From: CAWBRT01 sp963819175
Lineage (GTDB): Bacteria; Acidobacteriota; Terriglobia; Terriglobales; Acidobacteriaceae
Direction: 5' to 3'
Assembly: GCA_963819175.1 (NCBI GenBank)
Contig: CAWFVJ010000007.1
Span: 1-64,000, forward strand
DNA: 64,000 bases
Shown here: positions 9,144 through 17,465 of the stretch, in pieces
How the letters are laid out: every line of letters begins with the position of its first letter
Position numbering within the stretch: position 1 is the stretch's first letter
The notes under the pieces: model-generated
Told to the model about the DNA's origin: nothing
The model's database searches: none
Seen by the model: the letters and a program-made list of their open reading frames with translations, nothing else
Translations under genes and position numbers: made by a program

Positions 9144-9584
9144 TCAGTGCCCGCAATGATACGGATGTTTGTTTAGAATCGTGAACGCCCGATACAACTG
9201 CTCTGCCAGAACCAGACGCGCCAGTTCGTGCGGCAAAGTGATGGGGCCAAAGGAAAGCTTGAAGTCGGCGGCCGTCAGTGCGGTGTGGCTCCAACCGTCG
9301 GCTGGACCAATGGCGAAGACCAGTTCCTGTGTGCCGCCGTCCTGGTAGTCGCCGATCAGTTCGGCAATCCGCTCGCTTGCGAGTTGCCTGCCCTGCCTGT
9401 CCAGCAACACCAGCACGGGCGGTACCCGCGAGCTCTTGCCCAGGGTTTTCAGCATTGCTTCTTCAGAGGCGAACTCGCTGACTTCGGCTGCAATATATCC
9501 GCGCAGGCGCCGCACGTACTCATTTGTCAGCGCCTCAATGGATGGCTCTTTGGTCTTGCCTATCCATCCAATTCGCAGCTTCAC
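9144..9584 (-). CDS. rlmH: 23S rRNA (pseudouridine(1915)-N(3))-methyltransferase RlmH
   Basis: This SPOUT-class methyltransferase modifies pseudouridine 1915 in helix 69 of 23S rRNA. Motifs are LLDRQGRQLASE, FAIGPADGW and the C-terminal knot LPHELARLVLAEQLYRA followed by ILNKHPYH. The length of 146 is near the usual ~155. The start is a GTG that overlaps the rsfS stop (GTGA), showing translational coupling. In many bacteria rsfS and rlmH are adjacent, which supports both calls. Confidence 0.95.
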   Translation of the reverse strand: MKLRIGWIGKTKEPSIEALTNEYVRRLRGYIAAEVSEFASEEAMLKTLGKSSRVPPVLVLLDRQGRQLASERIAELIGDYQDGGTQELVFAIGPADGWSHTALTAADFKLSFGPITLPHELARLVLAEQLYRAFTILNKHPYHCGH

Positions 9585-10087
9585 CGGGTGCGCGGCCGTC
9601 GCGGCGTCGCTTTCTTGGCCGCCGTCTTGATGCCGGCACGCTTGGCCGCCGTGCGCTTCGCAGCCGTCTTTTTTGCCGCGACCTTCTTCTTCGCCTTCTT
9701 CGCCGGAGCCTTGGCCGGTGCGCGGGCCTTCAGATGGCTTTCGTCAACCTGCTTAGCGGATTTCCACAGCCGCTCCAAATCGTAAAAGCCGCGCGACTTC
9801 CTCGAGAAGATGTGGACCACGAAGTCAACGTAGTCGAGCAGTATCCACTCCGCCTGGTCGAACCCCTCGCGATGGTTTGGCTCGAGCCCTTCTTGCGAGA
9901 GACTCTGGTCCACTTCCTCGGCAATGGCCTGCACCTGCCGCGGATTGCTGCCGCTGCAGATCAGGAAATAGTCGGTGAAGGCGCTGGATTCCTTGCCAAG
10001 TTCGAGTACGGTGATGTCTTCGGCCTTTTTGCTTTTGGCGGCCAGGAGTGCGATCAAAACCTGTTGCTTGATGTCGAGTTTGTTCAT
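9581..10087 (-). CDS. rsfS: Ribosome silencing factor RsfS with basic C-terminal tail
   Basis: RsfS binds ribosomal protein uL14 (L14) and blocks subunit joining in starvation. The ATG at 10087 (MNKLDIKQQVLIALLAAKS) fits the family start; the open frame runs 17 codons further upstream. Core motifs are DITVLELG, SAFTDYFLICSGSN, QVQAIAEEV, AEWILLDYVDFVVHIF and FYDLERLW. After residue ~120 comes an unusual ~50-residue Lys/Ala-rich tail (AKKAKKKVAAKKTAAKR) like the repeats of histone H1. Many RsfS proteins end soon after the core. The tail could bind rRNA or simply be low-complexity. The gene overlaps rlmH by 4 bases. Confidence 0.93.
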   Translation of the reverse strand: MNKLDIKQQVLIALLAAKSKKAEDITVLELGKESSAFTDYFLICSGSNPRQVQAIAEEVDQSLSQEGLEPNHREGFDQAEWILLDYVDFVVHIFSRKSRGFYDLERLWKSAKQVDESHLKARAPAKAPAKKAKKKVAAKKTAAKRTAAKRAGIKTAAKKATPRRPRTR

Positions 10088-10145
10088 TGTTTCGGTTCTG
10101 GTATCTCTACAACGCCTGTGCTTCGGAGTCAACCTCAATCGTCAG

Positions 10146-10952
10146 CTAATGCCGGGTTTTCATCGCCACCGGCGGCGAATGCAGGCTCCCGGCCGGTGCA
10201 GTCTCCGGCGCCTCATGATGTGCGTGGGACGTGTGGGGCGCTGGCAGCTCCGGATTGCCAAGCTCCGGTCGTTGCCCACGGTACAAATGCATCTTGCGGA
10301 TGTAATCGGCAACCGGTTCGGAGACCAGTCGAGTCAGGCTGCGGCTGCCTCGCACGGCGTTGCGCACCTGGGTCGACGACTCAGGCTTATAGATCCCCCC
10401 CAGAAAGTGGATGACCGCGCCGGAAAGCACCAGCGGGCCGGATACCTCACGCTGCTGGAAAAGTTTCGTGATATCTTCCTTCGGCCTGATCTCCTCCGGC
10501 AACGCCATCGCCGCCTCGGCAAGCGAAAAGCCGGGCCGGCTGGCGACAATGAACTCGCACTCGCGCAGCAAAGCCGCCGGATCGTGCCATTTGGCAATGT
10601 CCTGAAAGGCATCGATTCCGATCAGAAAAAAAAGCTTATCTCGTTTGCCCAGTCGTTGGCGGAAGCGGCGCACCGTATCGACCGAGTAGCTGGCGAGCTT
10701 GCCCTCGGCCTGCACGATCTCCGGCGCTTCCAGCAGCGAGGGCAACAAGGTCTTCTCTCCGGCAAGGGCCAAGGCCAGCATGGCATAGCGATGATAGTAG
10801 GCGGTCGGGGGCTGCTTCTGCTTGTGCGGGGAAATATCGGCGGGCACAAAGTAAACCCGGCCAAGATCGAACCGCTCCGCCGCGGCTCGCGCCACGGCAA
10901 CATGCCCCAGATGCACCGGATCGAAGGTACCGCCGTAGAGTGCGATGTTCAT
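10146..10952 (-). CDS. nadD: Nicotinate-nucleotide adenylyltransferase
   Basis: NadD converts nicotinate mononucleotide to deamido-NAD with ATP. The nucleotidyltransferase motif YGGTFDPVHLGH is at residues 6-17, PADISPHKQ follows, and the second signature appears as SSTQVRNAVRG. The core plus YIRKMHLY ends near residue 220; about 45 extra residues follow that are Pro/His-rich (HTSHAHHEAPETAP), not part of the known fold. The gene lies between obgE and rsfS, a common arrangement. The function of the tail is unknown, although His-rich tails can bind metals. Confidence 0.95.
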   Translation of the reverse strand: MNIALYGGTFDPVHLGHVAVARAAAERFDLGRVYFVPADISPHKQKQPPTAYYHRYAMLALALAGEKTLLPSLLEAPEIVQAEGKLASYSVDTVRRFRQRLGKRDKLFFLIGIDAFQDIAKWHDPAALLRECEFIVASRPGFSLAEAAMALPEEIRPKEDITKLFQQREVSGPLVLSGAVIHFLGGIYKPESSTQVRNAVRGSRSLTRLVSEPVADYIRKMHLYRGQRPELGNPELPAPHTSHAHHEAPETAPAGSLHSPPVAMKTRH

Positions 10953-11079
10953 GAGTGCTCGGGCAAATACCTCGTCAAGCTCCGGTCTACAGCATACTTC
11001 ATCGGCCTATCAGAATACTTCAGATGTGCCTCGTCTGACTAAGAATGACCAATGGAGATTTGCGGAATGTGAAACCGGG

Positions 11080-12321
11080 TCAACGACCCCGAGTGAGATT
11101 AGGCCGCTTTCGCCGCTTGGGAGCCGCGCTCTTCGCCGCGCTCCGCCCCGGCGTGGTTACGCCTTTCGTCCGGGGTGCGGCTTTTGCCGCGCTCTTTTCC
11201 TGACGGGATAAATCTTTCGACAGGCTGCGTGCCCGCCGCGTGGCTTTCGCCCTCGTCCGGACAGGCTCTACAAGATCCACCGCATACTCGGCTTCCGTCG
11301 CGGAACTCGCACGGCGAACCTCGTTGACGCGGTTGGCCATCGCCCATTCCAGCGCATTGATGCCACTGCCTGTCACAGCGGAAATCTCATAAATGGCCAG
11401 TTTCTTGCGCTTGGCGAAGCGCTTCAGCTTGGCGAGCTTCTCGGCGTTGGCGGCGTCGATCTTGGAGGCCACCACGATCATTGGCTTCCGTTCCAGACCT
11501 GCGCCAAAGTTTGCCAACTCCTCCATGATGACTTCGTAGTCTTGCACCGGGTCGGGCCGCCCGCTGGCGTCGGAGACGTCGATCAGGTGCACCAGCAGCC
11601 GCGTGCGCTCCACGTGCCTCAGGAATTGAATTCCCAGACCCGCGCCGTGGCTGGCGCCTTCAATGAGTCCGGGGATATCGGCCACCACGAAGCTGACCAG
11701 ATCCGGCTCCTCGCCCAGCGCTACCACCCCAAGATTCGGCTGGAGCGTGGTAAACGGATAGTCGGCGATCTTGGGCCGCGCCGCGGAAATCCGCGAAATC
11801 AAAGTCGATTTGCCGGCATTGGGATAGCCGACCAGACCTACATCGGCGAGCAGTTTCAGCTCCAGTCGCAACACCCGCTCTTCACCCGGACGGCCAGTCT
11901 CAAACTCACGCGGAGCCTGGTGCGTCGAAGTGGCGAAACGCGCGTTACCGCGTCCTCCACGGCCTCCGCGGGCAATCACGATGCTTTCGCCCGGCACGGA
12001 AAAATCATGTACCAGCGCGCCCGTCTCGTCGTCGTAAACGATGGTGCCAACCGGAACCTTCAGCACGATGCCTTTGCCTTCGGCTCCGGTTCTGTCCGAG
12101 CCCTCGCCGTGCCGTCCTCGCTGCGCTTTGTACTCCGGGTTGAAGCGAAAGTGCACAAGCGTGTTGTGCTTCTCGCTGGCTTCCATCAGGACATCGCCGC
12201 CGCGCCCGCCATCGCCGCCCGAAGGACCGCCGCGCGGTACAAACTTTTCGCGGCGAAAAGCCAGACAGCCGTTGCCGCCTGCACCGGAGGCCACTCGTAT
12301 TCGGGCTTCATCGACGAACAT
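11080..12321 (-). CDS. obgE: Obg family GTPase (CgtA) with basic C-terminal tail
   Basis: Obg is a ribosome-assembly and stress GTPase. The glycine-rich Obg domain covers residues 1-158 (GAGGNGCLAFRRE, GGPSGGDGGRGG). The G domain starts with GYPNAGKST at 165-173, followed by DYPFTTLQPNLG, the G3 motif DIPG and a SKID G4 motif. After residue ~340 there is no recognisable OCT domain; instead a ~70-residue Arg/Lys/Ala/Ser-rich tail (KSAAPKRRKRPNLTRGR at the end). The ATG at 12321 starts the canonical MFVDEARI. It is separated from rpmA by a terminator and precedes nadD. Confidence 0.96.
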   Translation of the reverse strand: MFVDEARIRVASGAGGNGCLAFRREKFVPRGGPSGGDGGRGGDVLMEASEKHNTLVHFRFNPEYKAQRGRHGEGSDRTGAEGKGIVLKVPVGTIVYDDETGALVHDFSVPGESIVIARGGRGGRGNARFATSTHQAPREFETGRPGEERVLRLELKLLADVGLVGYPNAGKSTLISRISAARPKIADYPFTTLQPNLGVVALGEEPDLVSFVVADIPGLIEGASHGAGLGIQFLRHVERTRLLVHLIDVSDASGRPDPVQDYEVIMEELANFGAGLERKPMIVVASKIDAANAEKLAKLKRFAKRKKLAIYEISAVTGSGINALEWAMANRVNEVRRASSATEAEYAVDLVEPVRTRAKATRRARSLSKDLSRQEKSAAKAAPRTKGVTTPGRSAAKSAAPKRRKRPNLTRGR

Positions 12322-12387
12322 TGCGATCTTTTCCCTCTCGCTTTACGCGGCCCATCTCCGGCCCCGGAACCTTGCGCCGAGGAAAGT

Positions 12388-12412
12388 AAAAAAGCCTCGT
12401 ATGACGAGGCTT
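12388..12412 (-). terminator. Rho-independent terminator for the rplU-rpmA transcript
   Basis: A perfect 9-bp stem AAGCCTCGT-atg-ACGAGGCTT (12392-12412) is followed, read on the minus strand, by six U residues. It stands between the rplU/rpmA/small-ORF group and obgE, so it likely ends the ribosomal-protein transcript. Confidence 0.8.
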
Positions 12413-12716
12413 CAGTTGTACCGATAAGCCAAAATACGCCTTCGGTAGCCCGCATTGCTGCGCTCTGTACGAATTCCGAGAGGTATTCTGCGACTCTTGC
12501 CTGGTTTGCTATTTCGCGGTTTGCCTTTTCTTCAGGCCGACACAGCAGTTTGTCATTCGCCATATTGCGCTCCTGCCTCGGGTCCAAGGGCAGAGTAGCT
12601 GCTGCTTTCCCCTGTCGGTGGTGAGTTTGGATACTTTGGATAGTTTTATTTCAGTGTCCGCTTAGCCATACAGCCAAGGGGCCGGATGACCGGCCGAAGC
12701 GGAATGGAAGAGCGGC

Positions 12717-12893
12717 TTACTCCTTTGAGCCTATCACCTGCTCCACCTGCTCCAATGTTATCCGCTCATCTTCAATGCCGGCATTTCCATATGCCCAGTC
12801 ACGAACGAAGTCAAGTGAAGGCGTGGCGGTCTCCGGCCGTTCTCGCGAAATCTCCTTCATTTTTGTGATGATCTGCTTCTCTGCAAATGTCAT
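12717..12893 (-). CDS. Small hypothetical protein (58 aa)
   Basis: This is a short acidic ORF, not recognised. I use the ATG at 12893 (MTFAEKQIITKMKEISRE); an upstream in-frame start at 12935 would add 14 residues. The sequence has an amphipathic N-terminal helix and ends in ITLEQVEQVIGSKE. It lies between rpmA and the terminator at 12388 on the same strand, so it could be the last gene of that transcript. Composition looks protein-like, but the call rests on that alone. Confidence 0.4.
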   Translation of the reverse strand: MTFAEKQIITKMKEISRERPETATPSLDFVRDWAYGNAGIEDERITLEQVEQVIGSKE

Positions 12894-13068
12894 CTCACAC
12901 CATTTCCCTAATATTGAGATGCAGCCACCCTGCACCCGGATACTTTGACCCTGCGAGATGAGCGGTAGAGTACCACACCTGTCGCCAGAGGCAAGTAACC
13001 GAAAAGTTACGGCAAGAATGTGGGGCCGATCCGGCTAAATCAAAATCGGACCACACCCTACCGGCAGA

Positions 13069-13329
13069 TCAAGCCTCGACCGCTTCCACTGCCACGAACT
13101 TGCCCAGCCTGCCGCGATCGGCGAACTTCACTCGCCCGTCCATCTTGGCAAACAGCGTATCGTCTTTGCCCCGGCCGACGTTGAGTCCCGGTTTGATGCG
13201 CGTGCCGCGCTGCCGAACGATGATGGTGCCGCCACTGACGACCTGCCCGCCGAAGGCTTTCACGCCAAGCCGTTGCGCGTTGGAGTCGCGTCCGTTCCTT
13301 GAGCTTCCTAAACCTTTTTTATGTGCCAT
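13069..13329 (-). CDS. rpmA: 50S ribosomal protein L27 (bL27)
   Basis: The sequence starts MAHKKGLGSSRNGRDSNAQR and contains GVKAFGGQ, GTIIVRQRGT and GRGKDDTLFA, all hallmark L27 blocks. The 86-residue length is normal. L27's N-terminus reaches the peptidyl-transferase centre; there is no N-terminal extension of the Firmicute cleaved type. It is 75 bases after rplU on the same strand, the standard rplU-rpmA pair. Confidence 0.98.
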   Translation of the reverse strand: MAHKKGLGSSRNGRDSNAQRLGVKAFGGQVVSGGTIIVRQRGTRIKPGLNVGRGKDDTLFAKMDGRVKFADRGRLGKFVAVEAVEA

Positions 13330-13404
13330 AACTCAACTCTCGTGTGCGCCAGCACCCGCGCGCCGCCGCCGATACACCTCGGCGAGGTCGCACGAGAGGG
13401 CGCA

Positions 13405-13812
13405 TTAATCGCTGGATTTTGTTGCTGCCTTGGTGCGCCCGGTCTTCTTGGGAGCCACGGCCTTCACCTTTTTCTCCGCTTTGGCCGGCAGTTCCGGAGC
13501 AGAGAACTTCTGCCCGTCAAAGCTGATTTCGGCAATGCGAACCTCGGTAAAGCCCTGTCGATGTCCGTTTAGCTTTTTGTATTGCTTTTTGCGTTTGAAG
13601 TGAAAGACCAGGATTTTGTCGGCGCGGCCCTCACCAATCACTTGACCGGTAACCTTGGCGTTTTCCGACTTCACGATCTTGCCTTCTTCGCCGCTTACGG
13701 CCAGCACTTCGAAGTCGATGCCCTGCTCGCCGGCAACCGACTTCTCGATTTTCAAAACGTCTCCGGGCGAGACGCGATACTGTTTCCCCCCGGCGCGGAT
13801 AACCGCGTACAT
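13405..13812 (-). CDS. rplU: 50S ribosomal protein L21 (bL21) with basic C-terminal tail
   Basis: The ATG at 13812 is chosen for its GGAGGTAGCGTT ribosome site and the canonical MYAVIRAGGKQYRVSPGD. Later blocks KVTGQVIGEGRADKILVFH and KKQYKKLNGHRQ confirm L21, which binds 23S rRNA in the large subunit. The canonical fold ends near residue 103. About 30 further residues (AKAEKKVKAVAPKKTGRTK) form a Lys/Ala tail. It heads the rplU-rpmA transcript. Confidence 0.97.
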   Translation of the reverse strand: MYAVIRAGGKQYRVSPGDVLKIEKSVAGEQGIDFEVLAVSGEEGKIVKSENAKVTGQVIGEGRADKILVFHFKRKKQYKKLNGHRQGFTEVRIAEISFDGQKFSAPELPAKAEKKVKAVAPKKTGRTKAATKSSD

Positions 13813-14179
13813 AACGCTACCTCCAGTATTCTTCCCACTCCGAGGCGAAAGCCTGCGAAGCTTCCTGAAATCCTCTATACGCTTGCACTTCCCGGAGAAG
13901 GGACCCACCTGCGACCGGCGTCAAATTGCCGGAGGCTCCGAGCGCATCCACTCTTGAAGGGCCGAAACGGCAAGCTTCGGGTGCCCCAGACAGGGCTTGG
14001 CAGTACAGGCAAACCAAATAATTTTAGCGTGCAACAGCCGCCAGCGTCAAACCAAAGCTGCCAGATCAGTTTCGCGAGAAGTAAATCCTCCGAAGTCCAG
14101 CTCCGGTTCACCCGCCCTGAAACCGCTCTGGAACATCTTTTTCAACCGATTGCCGGCCATCCCGACCCGGTATCGTGGC
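13813..14179. other. Upstream region of rplU
   Basis: This 367-bp intergenic stretch lies between the SemiSWEET gene and rplU, both on the minus strand. It must carry the rplU promoter and ribosome site (the latter visible next to 13812), but I find no convincing -35/-10 pair, conserved leader or gene. Confidence 0.4.
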
Positions 14180-14473
14180 TCACGCGCCGCGCCTGCCGTA
14201 ACGCAGTTTCATCAACAGCAGTGGAAGTTGAAGCACAAGGGTCAACCCGTTGGCCAGGATCATCGGCCAGGAACGCAGGTAAACGCCATAGATAAACCAC
14301 AGCAACACGCCCACGCTGAAAGTGACCAACGTAGTGTAGGAAAGACCGTCAACGGATTTCGAGCGATAGGTGTGCAACACCTGCGGCAGGAAAGCCAGCG
14401 TCGTCAGCGTGCCGGCGGCAAAGCCTATAAAAGTGAAGAGCATCAGGAATGTTCTCAGTGTCGGTGAGCGCAC
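14180..14473 (-). CDS. SemiSWEET-type sugar transporter (PQ-loop/MtN3 family)
   Basis: This 97-residue protein has three membrane segments (roughly 11-29, 41-62, 68-87), the architecture of bacterial SemiSWEETs, which work as dimers to carry sugars by facilitated diffusion. The PQ motif is at residues 30-31 (LAFLPQVLHTYRSKS), followed by SVDGLSYTTL as in the family. It stands 52 bases downstream of the TauE/SafE gene start-to-stop, on the same strand. The substrate cannot be told from sequence. Confidence 0.88.
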   Translation of the reverse strand: MRSPTLRTFLMLFTFIGFAAGTLTTLAFLPQVLHTYRSKSVDGLSYTTLVTFSVGVLLWFIYGVYLRSWPMILANGLTLVLQLPLLLMKLRYGRRGA

Positions 14474-14525
14474 GTCTGCCGACGAGTTTGATGGCCGGCA
14501 GCACAGCAGGGCGGTTGTCTGCCTT

Positions 14526-15350
14526 TCAGAAGCCGTATTTCCAGAAAAAGTACAGCGTCATGGCCCAGCCGGTGGCGATCACCATATAGCGCACGTACTT
14601 GGGGGCCACCTGCTGCGCGAAGTATCCACCAAAGTATCCGCCCAGCGTGGCGCCGAACAGCATGATCGCCGCCTGCGCCCAGTAGATCATTCCGGCAGCG
14701 ACGAAAGCAACCATTGCAATGATGTTGCCGATGCCCACCAGCAGCGCCTTGTAGGCGTTCATGGTGTGAATGCTCTCGATGCCGATCAGCGCCAGCAGCG
14801 CCAGCGTCAGAATGCCGGCGCCGGCGCCAAAATAACCTATGTAGACCGCAATGCACATGGCCAGGCCGAGCGTCCAGATCCAGCCCCACAGCGTACGCTT
14901 GCCGCCGCGGCCCGAGCGACTGCGCACCCAACGCGAAATCCGTGCGCTGACCATGAACAGTATGGTGGCGCCGCCCAGCAGGTAGGGAATCAGCCGCAGA
15001 AACGTCTGCTGCGGTGTGTGCAACAAAACCAGCGCGCCAAGCAGCGAGCCCGCCACACCGGTGCCGACCAGCGGAACGATCGTCTGCCACGGCTCCTTGG
15101 CGTATTCGCGGCGGTAGGCTCCGGCACTGGCGATCGCTCCCGGAATCAGCGCCAGCGTATTGGTGGCATTGGCCTGGATGGGCGGAACCCCGGTCAGCAG
15201 CAGGGTTGGAAAGGTAACAAAGCTGCCGCCTCCGGCAACGGAATTGATGATCCCCGCCACAATGGCGGCGACAAACAGAATGAGAGCATTATGGAAATTC
15301 AGCAGGCCCATTTCAGCGTTTAGGGAGGTATGTACTGGAACATACAGCAC
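14526..15350 (-). CDS. Sulfite exporter TauE/SafE family membrane protein
   Basis: This 274-residue polytopic protein has about eight hydrophobic segments. The first repeat has IVAGIINSVAGGGSFVTFPTLL and the second repeat YIGYFGAGAGILTLALLALIG, the paired glycine-rich motifs of the TauE/SafE (DUF81) family. Such proteins export sulfite, sulfoacetate or related anions, or are uncharacterised permeases. The region ANATNTLALIPGAIAS is also typical. The start at 15350 (MLYVPVHTSLNAEMG) may be replaced by the internal ATG (MGLLNFHNA) 13 codons downstream. Confidence 0.88.
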   Translation of the reverse strand: MLYVPVHTSLNAEMGLLNFHNALILFVAAIVAGIINSVAGGGSFVTFPTLLLTGVPPIQANATNTLALIPGAIASAGAYRREYAKEPWQTIVPLVGTGVAGSLLGALVLLHTPQQTFLRLIPYLLGGATILFMVSARISRWVRSRSGRGGKRTLWGWIWTLGLAMCIAVYIGYFGAGAGILTLALLALIGIESIHTMNAYKALLVGIGNIIAMVAFVAAGMIYWAQAAIMLFGATLGGYFGGYFAQQVAPKYVRYMVIATGWAMTLYFFWKYGF

Positions 15351-15449
15351 GAACCCGTGATTACTCTATGCTACACAGGTTTCGAGAGGAGGACGGCCGC
15401 GTTGAAGCCGTTCCAAGGCGCCTGAGCGCGGAATGTTTAGAGCGACTCC

Positions 15450-15989
15450 CTACAGCAGCTCGGTTCCGTCATAGTCGAACTGAAAAAACCAGAAGGTAGC
15501 GAAGGGCTGATTCTCGTCCGGAGCAGCGGGATTGTAGGCCACCGGAACCAGCCACTGCGGCGGGGGCAGCCGTCTCCGTACACCCCGCGAACGCCCGCGA
15601 TACTCTCTGCCATTCTGCGCCGCGAAGTTGTACTCGATGCAGGACTCAAATCCCTCGGAGGGGGCAAAACGCCGCAAAGCATTCACCTCCGCCAGCGCCA
15701 CCCTGAAGTCCGAAGCCAGCCGCTGCTCCTGGTGGAAGACGTAGAGCAGATAGATGGCAAACGTGCAGGCAAGCAGCACGGCGACCGTCCGTTGCGCAAT
15801 TGGCAGCATGAGCGAGAAGAACAACATCAGCCCTATCGCGCCGCTCCGCGTGGCCACGGCGATTCCGCGAAGCCTTGGCTGCACCGTAAGTGCGCAGCGC
15901 ATCATCGCAGCCTGATCGAGTTCGCTGAGGATCTGTGCGGTAGCCACTGAGCAACACCTGGGGGAGAGATGCCGCGGGAATGGCGCCAA
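15450..15989 (-). CDS. Membrane protein, DUF3592-like
   Basis: This protein of about 179 residues has one strong hydrophobic hairpin (GLMLFFSLMLP and VAVLLACTFAIYLLYV) followed by a soluble part. That part has the pattern IEYNFAAQNGREYRG and VAYNPAAPDENQP, reminiscent of DUF3592 domains (a beta-barrel-like domain of unknown role with Tyr-Asn-Pro motifs). The start is uncertain: the first ~20 residues look unlike a natural N-terminus, and a GTG at VATAQILSELD is an alternative. No functional partner is obvious nearby. Confidence 0.6.
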   Translation of the reverse strand: MAPFPRHLSPRCCSVATAQILSELDQAAMMRCALTVQPRLRGIAVATRSGAIGLMLFFSLMLPIAQRTVAVLLACTFAIYLLYVFHQEQRLASDFRVALAEVNALRRFAPSEGFESCIEYNFAAQNGREYRGRSRGVRRRLPPPQWLVPVAYNPAAPDENQPFATFWFFQFDYDGTELL

Positions 15990-16217
15990 AGCCAGCCCAC
16001 ATTCTGTTTGAAGTTAGATTTGAATCCAGCGGCTCTGGTTGTTCTCGCCACGGATTTATGTCACCTTAGAGTGGTTTCTAAGGTGTCAGATTTGGCGGCA
16101 ATGACTCTGCACTATTTCTGTGGATGATTTGATATTCCTTTCGTTCGACCGTCGCCAGAACTCGATTCGCTAGAATAGATTTTCCGGCATCTCGCAAGGC
16201 GTTTCACGAATGGCAAG

Positions 16218-17417
16218 ATGAAGGTCCAGACATCAAAAAATGCTCTGATTACCCTCGGAGTGCTTTGGCTCTCCGGCGCGTGCCTGCGGCTCACCATTCT
16301 GGCCGTCCCGCCCCTGCTGCCGCTGATTCGCTCTGATCTGCATCTGTCGGCAACCGCGGTTGGTCTGCTGATAAGCCTGCCGGTGGCGTTGTTCTCCCTG
16401 GCGGCTCTACCCGGCTCGCTGCTGATCGCCCGTCTGGGAACCCTGCCGACGCTCGTGGGAGGACTGCTGACCGTAGCGCTCGGTACTGCACTGCGCGGCG
16501 TGAGCCCGAACGCGGCAACTCTGTTCGCTGCCACCGCAGTCATGGGTTGCGGCGTAGCCATCATTCAACCGTCGATGCCGGTCATTGTGCGCCAGTGGAT
16601 GCCTGCTCGCGTCGGCTTTGGGACGGCAACCTATTCGAACGGACTTATGATGGGCCAGCTGCTGCCCACACTTGTCACCCTCCCACTGCTTCTGCCTTGG
16701 CTGCATGGCAACTGGCGGCTGTCTCTGGCAATCTGGTCGGTCCCGGTGGGCTTGACGGCGGTCGTCATTGCATTCCTGGCACCGCGCCAAGCGGGCACGC
16801 CCGATCAAGTGACCGCCGGAGACACCTCTTCGACCGGACGGGCAAAGTGGTGGCCGGACTGGAGAAACAGCCTGGTCTGGCGGCTGGGGATCATGTTTGG
16901 CAGCATCAATGCGGCTTACTTCACTGCCAACGCGTTTCTTCCCGTGTATCTGGTGGACGCCGCACGCCCGGACCTGGTGAGCAGGGCGGTGACAGCGCTG
17001 AATTTCGGGCAGATTCCCGGCTCGTTTCTGCTGCTGATCTTCGCCGGCAGGCTGGAACGGCGCGCGTGGCCCTATATCGCCGCTGGGTCGCTTGGACTCG
17101 TCAGCGTCCTCGGCCTCGTTTTCGCCGTCGGCAAGTGGACGGTCGTGTGGGCCGCGCTGTTGAGCTTCTGCAGCGGTTCGGCCCTGATACTGGGACTGAG
17201 CCTGCCGGCGCTGCTGTGCGCGCCCGAGGATGTTGGCCGCACCTCGGCGGCAATGTTCACCGTGAGCTACGGGGGAGCGGTCATTGTCGCTCTCGTCAGC
17301 GGCGCCCTATGGGATCTGGGGGGAAATCCTCGCTTGGCATTTGTTCCAATTGCACTGTGCTCCATCGTGTTGGCGGTTTCGGCGATGGGGCTGCGGCGAA
17401 GGCGCGATCTTTTTTGA
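16218..17417 (+). CDS. MFS transporter, cyanate permease/NimT-like (CynX family)
   Basis: This is a 399-residue, twelve-helix major facilitator. Helix 1 (LGVLWLSGACLRLTILAVPPLLP) and the loop RSDLHLSATAVGLLISLP match the CynX/NimT branch, and GCGVAIIQPSMPVIVRQW is typical of its fourth-fifth helices. The central loop lies near residues 190-215. Members move cyanate, nitroimidazole-type drugs or other small anions; the substrate here is unknown. It is the first plus-strand gene of the region and is monocistronic in appearance. Confidence 0.85.
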   Translation: MKVQTSKNALITLGVLWLSGACLRLTILAVPPLLPLIRSDLHLSATAVGLLISLPVALFSLAALPGSLLIARLGTLPTLVGGLLTVALGTALRGVSPNAATLFAATAVMGCGVAIIQPSMPVIVRQWMPARVGFGTATYSNGLMMGQLLPTLVTLPLLLPWLHGNWRLSLAIWSVPVGLTAVVIAFLAPRQAGTPDQVTAGDTSSTGRAKWWPDWRNSLVWRLGIMFGSINAAYFTANAFLPVYLVDAARPDLVSRAVTALNFGQIPGSFLLLIFAGRLERRAWPYIAAGSLGLVSVLGLVFAVGKWTVVWAALLSFCSGSALILGLSLPALLCAPEDVGRTSAAMFTVSYGGAVIVALVSGALWDLGGNPRLAFVPIALCSIVLAVSAMGLRRRRDLF

Positions 17418-17465
17418 CGCGATCAACGAAATGCGTTCGGTTTACCCGTCGAGAGGATTTTGGGT

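Noticed and set aside
12186..12587. Small minus-strand frame (MANDKLLCRPEEKANREIA) before obgE
   Set aside because: It runs through the rplU-rpmA terminator stem and overlaps the obgE start; no supporting motif. A very short real peptide before the terminator cannot be excluded.
14370..15323. A 317-residue plus-strand frame opposite TauE/SafE
   Set aside because: No motif, composition typical of antisense shadow.
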